DNA from: Polynucleobacter acidiphobus | Lineage (GTDB): Bacteria > Pseudomonadota > Gammaproteobacteria > Burkholderiales > Burkholderiaceae | Direction: 5' to 3' | Length of the DNA: 64,000 bases | NCBI RefSeq assembly: GCF_003065385.1 | Contig: NZ_CP023277.1 | Coordinates: forward strand, 1,328,829 to 1,392,828 | Part shown: piece by piece, positions 37,658-47,995 of the stretch | How the letters are laid out: each line of letters begins with the position of its first letter | Position numbering within the stretch: the stretch's first letter is position 1 | The notes under the pieces: model-generated | Databases searched by the model: none | The model's input: the letters and a program-made list of their open reading frames with translations, nothing else | Told to the model about the DNA's origin: nothing | Program-made: the position numbers and the translations under genes

Positions 37658-38859
37658 ACCTTAGCCATACCCAAAAGGTGGGCCATATCTTTAAAGAAGA
37701 TTTTGATGTGGGCCATGGGGTCTTTGCGGACTAATTTCTTGTGCATATACGACTCAAAGGTTAAACGTTGAACGTCTTTATCTTCGCACATTTTGACAAA
37801 ACGCTCACGCCGCTTATCGCTACCATACCAAAAACGTTGCATGATCCCAAGAACCAAAAAGACCGTACCGTGCTCTTTCATGAAACGTTTCCTCGCCTGA
37901 GCCAAAGCCTTAACATTTCCCGTTACCAACAACTCATGCACTGAGTCTGCGGCTAGGCGACCACCGACCATAGCGTAATAGATCCCCTCACCGGATGCGG
38001 GAGCAACGACTCCGGCAGCATCGCCAGCCAAAATCACATCCCGATTGTTATCCCATTTTTTTAGAGGCTTCATGGGTAAGGGCGCACCCTCGTGACGGAG
38101 TAGCTCGGTATTTTCAAGATTAGTTAATTTCTTGAGTTGGCCCACAGCTCCGCGCAATGAGAACCCTTTATCCGCACTGCCGGTACCAATACTCATGGTA
38201 TTGCCATGGGGAAAGATCCAACCATAGAAGTCAGGGGATAGCGTTCCTTGATAAAACACATCGCAACGCGATCCGTCATAACCTTGAGGAGGCGCCTCAG
38301 GTACCCGAACAATCTCATGGTAGGCAAACACATAGTCCACATCTTTAGCCCCAGGGATAGCTTGACGCCCTACTCCTGATTTTGCGCCATCGGCACCAAT
38401 AATTGCCTTCGCTCGGACTGCGCCGGTCTTCTCCGGCTCCGATCGATTGGCTGAGTGAATTCGGTAGTGAACAATTGCGGTGCCATCGGTATCGCGAGTA
38501 ATCTTCTCAAAAATACCAGTACGACGCGTGGCACCATCATTGGCTGCTCGGACTCGAAGCCACTCATCGAATTGATCACGATCGACCATTCCGACAAAGC
38601 CGCCCTCAATGGGAATATCCACTTGATTATTTTTGGGGGAGATCATTCGTGCTGAACGGGCTTTAGCCACCAATAACTCATCAGGAATCTCAAAGTCTTT
38701 GATCAGGCGCGGGGGAATTGCACCACCACAAGGTTTGATACGCCCTGCACGATCAAGCAATAAGACGGTATGTCCCATTTTGGCAAGATCGCCTGCGGCA
38801 GTGGCCCCTGCGGGCCCGCCACCAACGACCACTGCATCAAAGGTTTCTAGGGTACTCAT
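37654..38859 (-). CDS. bchP: Geranylgeranyl diphosphate/geranylgeranyl-bacteriochlorophyll reductase
   Basis: Reduces the geranylgeranyl tail of bacteriochlorophyll a to phytyl. FAD-binding VVGGGPAGATAAGDLAKMG at the N-terminus; CGGAIPPRLIKDFEIP typical of ChlP/BchP; GDAAGVVAPASGEGIYYAMVGGRLAA in the middle. 401 residues. Overlaps the pucC-like gene upstream and tspO downstream by 4 bases each. Confidence 0.96.
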   Translation of the reverse strand: MSTLETFDAVVVGGGPAGATAAGDLAKMGHTVLLLDRAGRIKPCGGAIPPRLIKDFEIPDELLVAKARSARMISPKNNQVDIPIEGGFVGMVDRDQFDEWLRVRAANDGATRRTGIFEKITRDTDGTAIVHYRIHSANRSEPEKTGAVRAKAIIGADGAKSGVGRQAIPGAKDVDYVFAYHEIVRVPEAPPQGYDGSRCDVFYQGTLSPDFYGWIFPHGNTMSIGTGSADKGFSLRGAVGQLKKLTNLENTELLRHEGAPLPMKPLKKWDNNRDVILAGDAAGVVAPASGEGIYYAMVGGRLAADSVHELLVTGNVKALAQARKRFMKEHGTVFLVLGIMQRFWYGSDKRRERFVKMCEDKDVQRLTFESYMHKKLVRKDPMAHIKIFFKDMAHLLGMAKV

Positions 38860-40214
38860 GATGATCCTCCATGGGAAATAAGCTGACGAGGGATTGATGA
38901 TTCCATCGACTGGGATTTAGTAATTCGTTCAATCGGTCGGATATAAAAGGACAGGATTGCAGCAGCCATAAATAAAATGGCTTCAATGAAGAACACACTC
39001 GCGTAGGCGGTCACTGGGTCACCTAATAAATAACGCGCAAGATCACTTGCTCCAGTTCCCAAAATACCACCCAAACCAAAAGCAATTGCTTGCGCCGCAC
39101 CCCAAACACCCATTCGTACACCTTCGCGACGCTCCTTGCCCATACCAGCAAATTGCATCATGGAGCCAATCGCGGCGATTGAAAACGCGCCATTCGATAC
39201 GCCCAAGATAAATACCGTACTAAAAAATGGCCAACCAGGGCCCACTAATCCAGACATCACCAAACTCAACATAGCGAGCGATGAGGCAATACAACCTCCG
39301 ACCGTCCACATCCGCAAGGACGATAAATTAGGATTCTTACTTCTGCTCGTAACAAATCCGCACAAAAGCATCCCGCAAAGTACGCCTGCATGCTGAAGGC
39401 CCGAAAGGCTCGTCGTTTCTCCAGGCGTTAGACCAAACGCAGTACCTGCAAATGGCTCTAAGATTAAATCTTGCGAGCTATACGCCAACATCGAGATAAA
39501 AACGAATACGGTAAAGCGCCGCACCCGCGACTCTTGCCACACCTCAGCCAAGGCCTCTTTAAAGCGCAGTTTGGGTTCATTGGCATTTTGTGCTGCTTGT
39601 GCCAACGATTTAGGCTCAAGCCCATGCAGAGCAATGAAGCTGACGACCAAGGCTAAACACGACACGCCAAGTGAGACCATGATGAGGCGTTCAAATGAAA
39701 ATGGGTCGAGTAGTTTTCCGCTAATTCCTGCGGTCATGGCAAAGCCAAAGATCATCATGAGCCAAACACAACTTGCAGCAGCAGCCTTACGTTTCTCATC
39801 CACACGTTTTGCTAGGAGTACCAGTAAGGCGGTACCGCTTGCGCTGACTCCCAAGCCAATCATCATGAAGGCAATGAAAGCGAGGCTAATACCCCAACTG
39901 ACATCACGACTCATTAGGGCTACAGCACTTGCGGCTAATACTCCACCACTAGCCAGAATCACCATCCCGCCCTGAATCCAAGGCGTAGAGCGACCACTGC
40001 GATCGGAGCCAAAACCCATACGGGGTCGGATAAATTGCACCAGATAATGCATCGCGACCAGTAATCCAGGTAATAAGGCAGGAAGCGCAAGCTCAATCAC
40101 CATCACTCGGTTCAAGACCGATGTGGTCAGAACCACCACCGCACCCAAGGAGGCTTGCACTAGACCTAAGCGAGCGATTCCGAACCAATTGAGAGTGGTC
40201 ATATTTGACGTCAT
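38856..40214 (-). CDS. PucC-family transporter next to bchG (Bch2-like)
   Basis: Twelve-helix member of the LhaA/PucC/Bch2 branch of the major facilitator superfamily, thought to deliver bacteriochlorophyll or assist light-harvesting assembly. Family motifs: NRVMVIELALPALLPGLLVAMHYLVQFIRPRMGFGSDR near the N-terminus, DLILEPFAGTAFGLTPGETTSLSGLQHAG, and GVWGAAQAIAFGLGG. In other purple bacteria a PucC-like gene sits between bchG and bchP, as here. ATG at 40214, 2 bases after the bchG stop. Confidence 0.9.
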   Translation of the reverse strand: MTSNMTTLNWFGIARLGLVQASLGAVVVLTTSVLNRVMVIELALPALLPGLLVAMHYLVQFIRPRMGFGSDRSGRSTPWIQGGMVILASGGVLAASAVALMSRDVSWGISLAFIAFMMIGLGVSASGTALLVLLAKRVDEKRKAAAASCVWLMMIFGFAMTAGISGKLLDPFSFERLIMVSLGVSCLALVVSFIALHGLEPKSLAQAAQNANEPKLRFKEALAEVWQESRVRRFTVFVFISMLAYSSQDLILEPFAGTAFGLTPGETTSLSGLQHAGVLCGMLLCGFVTSRSKNPNLSSLRMWTVGGCIASSLAMLSLVMSGLVGPGWPFFSTVFILGVSNGAFSIAAIGSMMQFAGMGKERREGVRMGVWGAAQAIAFGLGGILGTGASDLARYLLGDPVTAYASVFFIEAILFMAAAILSFYIRPIERITKSQSMESSIPRQLISHGGSS

Positions 40215-40215
40215 C

Positions 40216-41118
40216 TTATCGCCCCACCGCAAAGGCGCTGATCATCATGCCACTCACAAATAATGGGACACCAAAACCGCTTAGGAATAAAGCGCGCTTC
40301 ACAGGATCCCCCAAGAAATACTTCATCATGAGCAATTGCGCAATGATTAAGACCAGAATCGCCAATGCATGAAATGAGCTGCCATGCCAGTACAAGAATC
40401 CAACCACTAAATATTGCGGGATGATCATCATCAAGCAGGCATTCCACGCTGCTCCGTTAATACCTAATTGCACGGGCAATGAACGCACGCCCATTTGGCG
40501 ATCACCCTCGATGGCCTTGAAGTCATTTAAGGTCATGATGCCGTGCGCACCAATGCTATAAAGCAAGGCCAAGGTAATTGATGCGGCTGAAGGAAATACA
40601 TCCCCCAACATCACTGCGGAACCAGTAAACCACGCAAGGCCTTCGTACGACAATCCGCATGCTGCATTCCCCCACCAACCATTTTGTTTAAGGCGTAACG
40701 GTGGCGCGCTATATGCCCAGGCTAAGAATAGACCAATCAAGGTGGCAACAAATGCCCAAGGACTAATCCACCAACCCACCAGAAGTGATAAACCGGTCCA
40801 AAGAATGGCAATGTATAGACCCCAACGTCCAGGCATACGTCCCGATGGAATCGGGCGATTGGGCTCATTAATCGCATCCACATGTCGATCAAACCAATCA
40901 TTGATCGCCTGGCTAGTGGCACATACCATCGGGCCAGCCAGTAGTACACCGGCGAGTAAGATCTGCCAACGGTCTGTAATTGCCACACCGGTTGCAATCA
41001 CTCCGCAGGCAAATGCCCACATCGGTGGAAACCACGTAATGGGCTTTAGTAACTCCAGAATTGCGAACGGAGTTGGCCAAGACCGTTGAGAAGTTTGGTT
41101 TAAGACCGAAGTCCCCAT
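40216..41118 (-). CDS. bchG: Bacteriochlorophyll synthase (bacteriochlorophyllide polyprenyltransferase)
   Basis: UbiA-family membrane enzyme that esterifies bacteriochlorophyllide a with geranylgeranyl or phytyl diphosphate. Asp-rich motif NDWFDRHVDAINEPNRPIPSGRMP (about residues 72-95) and the second motif NDFKAIEGDRQMGVRSLPV (about 200). About eight helices. ATG at 41118 or, two codons earlier, 41124; both overlap the puhE end by about 20 bases. Confidence 0.95.
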   Translation of the reverse strand: MGTSVLNQTSQRSWPTPFAILELLKPITWFPPMWAFACGVIATGVAITDRWQILLAGVLLAGPMVCATSQAINDWFDRHVDAINEPNRPIPSGRMPGRWGLYIAILWTGLSLLVGWWISPWAFVATLIGLFLAWAYSAPPLRLKQNGWWGNAACGLSYEGLAWFTGSAVMLGDVFPSAASITLALLYSIGAHGIMTLNDFKAIEGDRQMGVRSLPVQLGINGAAWNACLMMIIPQYLVVGFLYWHGSSFHALAILVLIIAQLLMMKYFLGDPVKRALFLSGFGVPLFVSGMMISAFAVGR

Positions 41119-41861
41119 TTCCATAATCCGTCGGTTGAAAATGGTAAGACCATCATGATGTGTTCCAGGATGGCAAGCGAGAGTAAGGTCGCCAAAATGG
41201 TCGAAGATGCAATTTGATACGGGCTCGCATTAATGGCAAATGCGTGTTGCCAAAGAGGCAATACCACCAAACATGCCAAGAGGATCGATATCGGTAATAA
41301 AGGGTTCATGGCCCGCTTAGTAAAGTAGCTATGCATGTATTGCAGATGCACCGGCAAGAACTTCTCATTCAGATTTAATACACCTAAAAACACATTGAGC
41401 TTAGCGCTTTGCCGCATCGCCCAGAGGATGAGAAAGGTCCATAAACCCACTAAATTACTACCACCCCACGTGGCAATTGCTACCGCAACCCCCAGAACGA
41501 TCAGAGCCAACTCGTGATGCGAGATGGTCTGAAACGCATAAATGGCCTTGCGTATACCTTTGCAATCGGGCGGGCATGGGGTGCGCCTAGAGCCAGTGAC
41601 ATACCCTAATAAGAATCCAATCTCTTGCCAAGCCCAAACCAATAAAGCGCAAGTAAATCCGCAATATGCTCCAGCCACTGTATTGAGATTGGCACTGGTC
41701 TTTAGACCAACTAAGGCAAACAGCAAAACCATACCGCTCATCCAAAAGGTTGCCTGATGGGTCGAACGCGGACGCTGATTGAGTAACAAAATGATTCCGG
41801 TGCCAAACCACCACAAGAAGATGGTGTAGAGCATTGGAAAGAGAAAGCTACTCACGCTCAT
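41100..41861 (-). CDS. puhE: Photosynthetic complex assembly protein PuhE
   Basis: Polytopic inner-membrane protein (DUF3623) needed for normal reaction-centre/LH1 levels in Rhodobacter. Motifs include WWFGTGIILLLNQRP, CPPDCKGIRKAIYAFQTISHHELALI, RQSAKLNVFLGVLNLNEKFLP and HLQYMHSYFTKRAMNPLLP. 253 residues. It follows acsF by 6 bases. Confidence 0.93.
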   Translation of the reverse strand: MSVSSFLFPMLYTIFLWWFGTGIILLLNQRPRSTHQATFWMSGMVLLFALVGLKTSANLNTVAGAYCGFTCALLVWAWQEIGFLLGYVTGSRRTPCPPDCKGIRKAIYAFQTISHHELALIVLGVAVAIATWGGSNLVGLWTFLILWAMRQSAKLNVFLGVLNLNEKFLPVHLQYMHSYFTKRAMNPLLPISILLACLVVLPLWQHAFAINASPYQIASSTILATLLSLAILEHIMMVLPFSTDGLWKWGLRS

Positions 41862-41867
41862 CGTTTG

Positions 41868-42956
41868 TTACCAGCTGGGAACCAAACGAACATTACGGGG
41901 TAACTCATGGTTATGCACGGGTAAGAAATAGGCGCGGGCAAAGACTAAACCAGCACGTACTCCTAAGAGCGGTACCATGACTTTTGCCAAGAGACCTCCG
42001 CGGGCTTTATACACATCCATTTTTTGGAATAAGGCCAACATGCGGTTCATGCACTCATAAAAACGGGGATCATCCAAGTTCAGGGAGATGGGGAATACCT
42101 GTTTAGTAATCTCATTGGTAATCCGCAAGACCTTTTTGTCATAGTCAGTAGGTGAGATTTGCATGGCTTTATATAGCTGTGGTCTTGAATGATCGCGGAC
42201 ATACATCGTGCTATAGACCGCTAAGCAGAAGAACCGAATCCAATACTTATTCAGCCCCGTTAACAAATGCGGGTTGGCCCGCATAATTAATGCAAATGCT
42301 TCGCCATGACGAAACTCATCGTTACACCATCTCTCAAACCATAAAAAGATCGGGTGAAAACGAAGTTCTGGTTTTTTCTCAAGCTCACGAAAGATCGTGA
42401 TGTACCGTGCATACCCAATCTTCTCGGAAAGATAGGTCGCGTAGTAAATAAACTTGGGCCTGAAATACGTGTATTTTTTAGCCTTCGCCAAGAAACCAAG
42501 ATCAATTCCGATATCAAAATCTTTTAACCACTGATTAATAAAGCCTGCGTGGCGCGACTCATCACGAGCCATATAGCCATAGAGCAGCTTCATATCCTCA
42601 TTCTTCACCTTACGCTTGATCTCGGCGTACAAAATACATCCCGAGAACTCCGAGGTAATGGAACTAATTAAGAAATCAACAAACTCATCATAGAGTTCGG
42701 GATCCACATTGGAATAGTTCTTGCTCATATCAGCGGGCCGCTGAAAGTGATCTGAATTAATATCGGCCGCAAACTCAGCCATCAGCACATTCCACTCAGA
42801 ACGTAAGGCATCAATATTGGTCCGATCCACTTCGGCAAAGTCGGTGGTATAAAACCGTGGACTCAACATCGCATCTTGTAATGCCTTTTTTGTTGAATCA
42901 TTAATTTGTGGGGTTGCCGGAATCTGGTCTCGTAATAGGCTTTCTGCGGATTCCAT
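41868..42956 (-). CDS. acsF: Mg-protoporphyrin IX monomethyl ester oxidative cyclase (aerobic)
   Basis: Di-iron, oxygen-dependent cyclase that makes ring E of protochlorophyllide. Di-iron ligands in EFSGCILYAEIKRK, ARDESRHAGF (about residues 135-144) and NDEFRHGEAFAL (about 218-229). About 362 residues. ATG at 42956 (MESAESLL), preceded by GGAG, is preferred to the TTG at 42974 that overlaps puhC. Its presence without bchE nearby fits an aerobic phototroph. Confidence 0.95.
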   Translation of the reverse strand: MESAESLLRDQIPATPQINDSTKKALQDAMLSPRFYTTDFAEVDRTNIDALRSEWNVLMAEFAADINSDHFQRPADMSKNYSNVDPELYDEFVDFLISSITSEFSGCILYAEIKRKVKNEDMKLLYGYMARDESRHAGFINQWLKDFDIGIDLGFLAKAKKYTYFRPKFIYYATYLSEKIGYARYITIFRELEKKPELRFHPIFLWFERWCNDEFRHGEAFALIMRANPHLLTGLNKYWIRFFCLAVYSTMYVRDHSRPQLYKAMQISPTDYDKKVLRITNEITKQVFPISLNLDDPRFYECMNRMLALFQKMDVYKARGGLLAKVMVPLLGVRAGLVFARAYFLPVHNHELPRNVRLVPSW

Positions 42957-42970
42957 ATAGTTCTCCAATA

Positions 42971-43426
42971 TCAACGTTGTTGGGTTTGATTTGCATCCGT
43001 CCGAAGCAGGCGTGCAAAATGCTGCGAATTAATAAGCCCAAAGGACTCCAAATCAATCATGCGGCCCGTGCTTGGATCAGCAAGGGTTAAGCGCCCATCT
43101 TGACGGGCAATTAATTCAAAGGGGGGCTCACTACTGATCTCGCGACGCTTGCGCTCTTGCGCCAAGGTCCGTAATGTTCCACGCACGAAGCCGGCCTCCC
43201 CGATAATCACATCGACTTGCTGCTTCGTTTGATAGTCGACTACTGCAATTGAGCCATCGGGACGATCTTCAAAGCGCAGTTGCTTGATGAGCGCTGCAGG
43301 TGCATCGGGATACCGCGCAATTTGTTGAGACTGCTGGATCACCCAGGCAACAAACACGGCTACTGCCCCGAGTGCGAGCACCAGAACCGTTGTTTTACTT
43401 AAGAGGGGTGATGATGAGCGGCTCAT
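42971..43426 (-). CDS. puhC: Photosynthetic complex assembly protein PuhC
   Basis: Single-span membrane protein (VLVLALGAVAVFVAWVIQQSQ, about 13-33) with a periplasmic domain (LRFEDRPDGSIAVVD, GFVRGTLRTLAQERKRR, PFELIARQDGRLTLADPSTGRMIDLESFG) typical of PuhC, needed for RC-LH1 organisation. 151 residues. Start overlaps puhB stop (ATGA). Confidence 0.93.
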   Translation of the reverse strand: MSRSSSPLLSKTTVLVLALGAVAVFVAWVIQQSQQIARYPDAPAALIKQLRFEDRPDGSIAVVDYQTKQQVDVIIGEAGFVRGTLRTLAQERKRREISSEPPFELIARQDGRLTLADPSTGRMIDLESFGLINSQHFARLLRTDANQTQQR

Positions 43427-44118
43427 GTGCGCGATTGAGATACCTTTGCAATGGCCATGCCTTGTCCATAGGAGCTAGCGGGTAACTCGGGCTGACTGAT
43501 GGGCTGAGAGCGAAGTTCAACTTGATTCATCGTTGCCCAGGTATCTGCAAATAATTTGGCTACCTTGGCACCGTCTGGTACGCAGCGCATCATGGGCTCG
43601 GGATGCGCTAGCTTCCAAGCGCGAGCATGGGGCCACAAATGCAAGAACGGGATTTTGTCGTCCGGATTGAGCTTGATGGGGATATCCGCACTGCCGTCTG
43701 GATAAATATGAACACCTGCTTGGGCTAAACGTTTGAGGGGTAAATTAAATGTAATCGTTAGCACAATCCCAATGCGCATCACTAGGCGCCGATTGGTTAG
43801 GGTGTACATCGTTGCATTGACCGACCAATAAGTGAGCAAGGCTAACAAGGTCAATGCGCAAAGCGATAATCCCAAAGCCCAGGCAAAGCCAGGCCATTCC
43901 TCAGCCCAACCGCCTGTAGAGCGACTAATCGCAATGATCTTGAGAAGCACCATGGCAGAAAAGTAGAGTGCAAACCATTGCAAATGTGCTGCGTGGAGTG
44001 CAAATGATTTGAGGTCTGGCTTTCCTTGCCAAAGAATGTGCTCGTTCTGAGGTAAAGGCTCGGGTAACCCGGGCTGTGCCTCGAACTCGTGCTCTGGGGA
44101 TTGGTAGATCGTACTCAT
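43423..44118 (-). CDS. puhB: Photosynthetic complex assembly protein PuhB
   Basis: Membrane protein with a bacterial PH-like domain that assists reaction-centre assembly. LPQNEHILWQGKPDLKSFALHAAHLQWFALYF at the N-terminus, MYTLTNRRLVMRIGIVLTITFNLPLKRL in the middle, and HLWPHARAWKLAHPEPMMRCVPDGAKVAKLFADTW near the end. 231 residues; 5 bases after puhA. Confidence 0.94.
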   Translation of the reverse strand: MSTIYQSPEHEFEAQPGLPEPLPQNEHILWQGKPDLKSFALHAAHLQWFALYFSAMVLLKIIAISRSTGGWAEEWPGFAWALGLSLCALTLLALLTYWSVNATMYTLTNRRLVMRIGIVLTITFNLPLKRLAQAGVHIYPDGSADIPIKLNPDDKIPFLHLWPHARAWKLAHPEPMMRCVPDGAKVAKLFADTWATMNQVELRSQPISQPELPASSYGQGMAIAKVSQSRT

Positions 44119-44123
44119 TCCAA

Positions 44124-44894
44124 TTACACCAATGGCTCACTACGCTCAGGAGTGGCGTACAAGGTGCCCGCCCCAAAGTACGCCATGATTTTTTCTTCTT
44201 CGAGCAAGGTAATTTGCTCCATGCTCTTGGTCGCGGGTACTTTGGCAAAGTGTTTACCTAAGACCGCTTTCACAGATACCTGATTGCGACCGACCCGAGC
44301 AAAGTTCATGGGTAATAGCACACGGCGTTCGCCTGCTTCAGGGGTGGTCTCGAGCTCCAGATACCGAATCATCATCTCAAGACGATCAACCCAAATCTCT
44401 TTAATGGTTCCACCGCGCACACCATCGGCACCCACCACATTGAGACCACGCGGATCAATATCCTGTCTGGCCACACTAAAGTCACCCAGCAAACGCATTG
44501 GGACAATGCGAGGGCCACCCTCTGGCATGTGATCAGGCACATCAGCACGATTGGCATACGCACCTGGGCCAATACCATCGAGCATTGGGTTGCCCGTTGG
44601 CTCAATCGGTGCACCATTCATCCCATTAGCTGGTCGTGCAGCCAAACGCTCTAAAGGTTCATCACGGGGCACCGTGACATCGCCACCGAATTGGGTCTTA
44701 AAGGTTTTTGGCTTAGGCATCGCCGCAATGCCCTCGGCACGACGCACCTTACCGGCTTGATCGTACTCAAGCGGAAATCCCTCACGTTTACTCTCAATGG
44801 TGAGGTAATAAATGAGGATGGCAAAGAAAACCCAAAATGCATATAAGGCTAATTGCGCGACATCCACGTATTGTGTAATTGCTCCAGTTCCCAT
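44124..44894 (-). CDS. puhA: Photosynthetic reaction centre H subunit
   Basis: Caps the cytoplasmic face of the reaction centre and helps proton delivery to QB. One N-terminal helix (VAQLALYAFWVFFAILIYYL, about 11-30) followed by ESKREGFPLE, then the cytoplasmic domain (GNPMLDGIGPGAYANRADVPDH; FSVARQDIDPRGLNVVGADG). 256 residues, normal. Lies between lhaA and puhB as in other purple bacteria. Confidence 0.97.
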   Translation of the reverse strand: MGTGAITQYVDVAQLALYAFWVFFAILIYYLTIESKREGFPLEYDQAGKVRRAEGIAAMPKPKTFKTQFGGDVTVPRDEPLERLAARPANGMNGAPIEPTGNPMLDGIGPGAYANRADVPDHMPEGGPRIVPMRLLGDFSVARQDIDPRGLNVVGADGVRGGTIKEIWVDRLEMMIRYLELETTPEAGERRVLLPMNFARVGRNQVSVKAVLGKHFAKVPATKSMEQITLLEEEKIMAYFGAGTLYATPERSEPLV

Positions 44895-44920
44895 AACGTA
44901 CTCCCCTCTTTAACAATGAA

Positions 44921-46363
44921 TTAGCTTGGAAACTCTGCTAATCCAAACTTCGAATCTGACAGCGCTGGCTTTGGACGTTTCATCATGACCAAAGGTCCAA
45001 TCGCAACTAAGGTTGCAAACAATAAAAACAGTTCAATGTGATAGACAAAGCTATATCCCGTTCCAGGTGAGACCAAAACGGATCCGAGCGACCCAGACAC
45101 AGCCAAGGTCGAGACCACATCCCGAATCACCCCGCCAAGACCAATTGCTAGACCAGCTGCAGTAGCGCTTACTGCACCCCATGCACCAATGACCAGACCA
45201 TTCATGCCTAAGGAATCAAAGCTCATGGCAGTTGCGAGGGTGCTAACGGCAAATAATCCGCCACCAAAACCAATCAAGAATGCGCCGACCCGAAATAAAT
45301 TAGGCGCTAGTAATGGCTCAGAGAAGATGACACAGGTAAAGGCAAAGATCCCGCAGAGCGCCCCAATTGCAGCTAAACGATGTGAATCAATTTGACGATT
45401 TAAGACCTTGGCCGCCAACATGAATGCCAATAAGGCTCCGATCGAGGTCAAGCCGGTTAACAAGGTGGTGGCGCTCACCGATAAGTGAAGCACTTCGGCC
45501 CCATAAGGCTCTAAGATGATGTCTTGCATGCTAAAGGCGGCGGTTCCCATCCCTAACGCAACCAAGAATCGAATCACTTTGTCTTGCTTGGCAAATTGAT
45601 TCCAAGACTCTTTAAAGCGAGTGATTGGCTCTTGGTTGAGCTGTTCCTTGGTCTTTGGTTGGCGTGCCTCTTGTTTCCACAGCGCCATCAGATTCAGTAC
45701 CATCGTCAGGGCTGCAGCGCCCTGCACCACTTGAATCAAACGCAGTGGTGAAAAATGACTGAGTAGTAGTCCGAACAACACGCTGCTGAAGACCATACCG
45801 ACCAGGAACATGACATACATGAGGGCCACAACTCGAGGGCGGGATTCCGTCGTTGCTAAATCAGAGGCGAGCGCCAAACCTGCAGTTTGAGTAATTTGCA
45901 TCCCCGCGCCCACCAATAGAAATGCCAGTGCTGCAGCAACGTAACTAAACCAATGAGGCCAATTGGAATCGCCGGATAACAGAATTAGAGAGAATGGCAT
46001 GATGGCAAGGCCGCCAAACTGCAACCAACTCCCCAGCCAAATATAGGGAACGCGCTTCCAACCCAAAAAAGAGCGGTGATGATCACTCTTAAATCCTACC
46101 AAGGCACGAAATGGAGAAAACAATAAAGGTAACGCTACCATCAGTGCAACTAGACTCGCGGGGACACCCATTTCGACAATCATCACGCGATTGAGGGTGC
46201 CAATCAGCATCACGGTCGCCATCCCCACCGATACTTGAAACAATGCTAAACGTAGCCATTTACTTAAAGGTAAATCCTTGGTTGCCACATCAGAAAATGG
46301 CATAAACCGTGGCGAGATTCGTCGCCAGGCAGAGAAAAGATTAAGGTTCATCACTCGCATCAT
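44921..46363 (-). CDS. lhaA: LH1 assembly protein LhaA (PucC family)
   Basis: Twelve-helix PucC-family protein needed for LH1 assembly, possibly handing bacteriochlorophyll to antenna polypeptides. NRVMIVEMGVPASLVALMVALPLLFSPFRALVGFKSDHH near residue 65, YIWLGSWLQFGGLAIMPF, DIILEPYGAEVLHLSVSATTLLTGL, and GAWGAVSATAAGLAIGLGG. 480 residues. Start overlaps bchM stop. Second PucC-like gene of this cluster. Confidence 0.93.
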   Translation of the reverse strand: MMRVMNLNLFSAWRRISPRFMPFSDVATKDLPLSKWLRLALFQVSVGMATVMLIGTLNRVMIVEMGVPASLVALMVALPLLFSPFRALVGFKSDHHRSFLGWKRVPYIWLGSWLQFGGLAIMPFSLILLSGDSNWPHWFSYVAAALAFLLVGAGMQITQTAGLALASDLATTESRPRVVALMYVMFLVGMVFSSVLFGLLLSHFSPLRLIQVVQGAAALTMVLNLMALWKQEARQPKTKEQLNQEPITRFKESWNQFAKQDKVIRFLVALGMGTAAFSMQDIILEPYGAEVLHLSVSATTLLTGLTSIGALLAFMLAAKVLNRQIDSHRLAAIGALCGIFAFTCVIFSEPLLAPNLFRVGAFLIGFGGGLFAVSTLATAMSFDSLGMNGLVIGAWGAVSATAAGLAIGLGGVIRDVVSTLAVSGSLGSVLVSPGTGYSFVYHIELFLLFATLVAIGPLVMMKRPKPALSDSKFGLAEFPS

Positions 46364-47058
46364 CGACTTAGCACCATCGCCTGCGAAATATAAAACCCGC
46401 GTGCAATTTTTTGAGTCGCATCAATCTTCCAAGCACTCAGATTGGGCTCGTGTGTGATTAACTTCGCCAGGGTTTGCTCAGCAACCGGCTCAATAAAGGG
46501 TGCGCGATCACCACGTGGAAATAAACGTCCTACGGCAATCATGGTGGATAAAAATGGGTTCTTGGGCGCAAAAGTAAATGCAATGCGTTGCCGCGTCCGC
46601 TGCGCAAGTCCTGCAAGTGCCTTCGTAATATCGCGGCGATGGTAATGAATCATAGAGTCCATACAAACCACATGATCAAAGTCTCCCAAGGTGGGATCTA
46701 ACATGTCGCCCGCAAAAAACTCGATTGAGCCTTGACCCAAGTCGGTCGGTAAGCGCTCGCGTGCCAATTCAATCAAGGTTGGCGAGATATCGGTGGCCAT
46801 CACCTGTGCACCGCGCTTGGCTAACTCGACAGCGAGTGCACCGGTCCCGCAACCTGCATCTAGAACCCGCTGTCCATGAAGGTCGGCAGGCAAATAACTT
46901 AGAAGAACATTGCGCATCTCATCGCGCCCTGCCCGCACCGTTTTACGAATACCACTGACTGGTGCAGTGGACGTTAATTTTGCCCAGGCATCAAACGCAG
47001 TCCGATCAAAGTACTGCTGTAACTGACTGCGTTTTTCGAGATATGAATGCTCTTGCAT
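46360..47058 (-). CDS. bchM: Mg-protoporphyrin IX O-methyltransferase
   Basis: S-adenosylmethionine-dependent methylation of Mg-protoporphyrin IX before cyclase AcsF. SAM motif VLDAGCGTGALAVELAKRGAQVMATDIS (about residues 65-92), YFDRTAFDAWAKLTS near the N-terminus, and TFAPKNPFLSTMIAVGRLFPRGDRAPFIEP typical of BchM. 232 residues. 13 bases after bchL. Confidence 0.95.
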   Translation of the reverse strand: MQEHSYLEKRSQLQQYFDRTAFDAWAKLTSTAPVSGIRKTVRAGRDEMRNVLLSYLPADLHGQRVLDAGCGTGALAVELAKRGAQVMATDISPTLIELARERLPTDLGQGSIEFFAGDMLDPTLGDFDHVVCMDSMIHYHRRDITKALAGLAQRTRQRIAFTFAPKNPFLSTMIAVGRLFPRGDRAPFIEPVAEQTLAKLITHEPNLSAWKIDATQKIARGFYISQAMVLSR

Positions 47059-47071
47059 GGCGATGCCCTAA

Positions 47072-47995
<924 letters not shown>

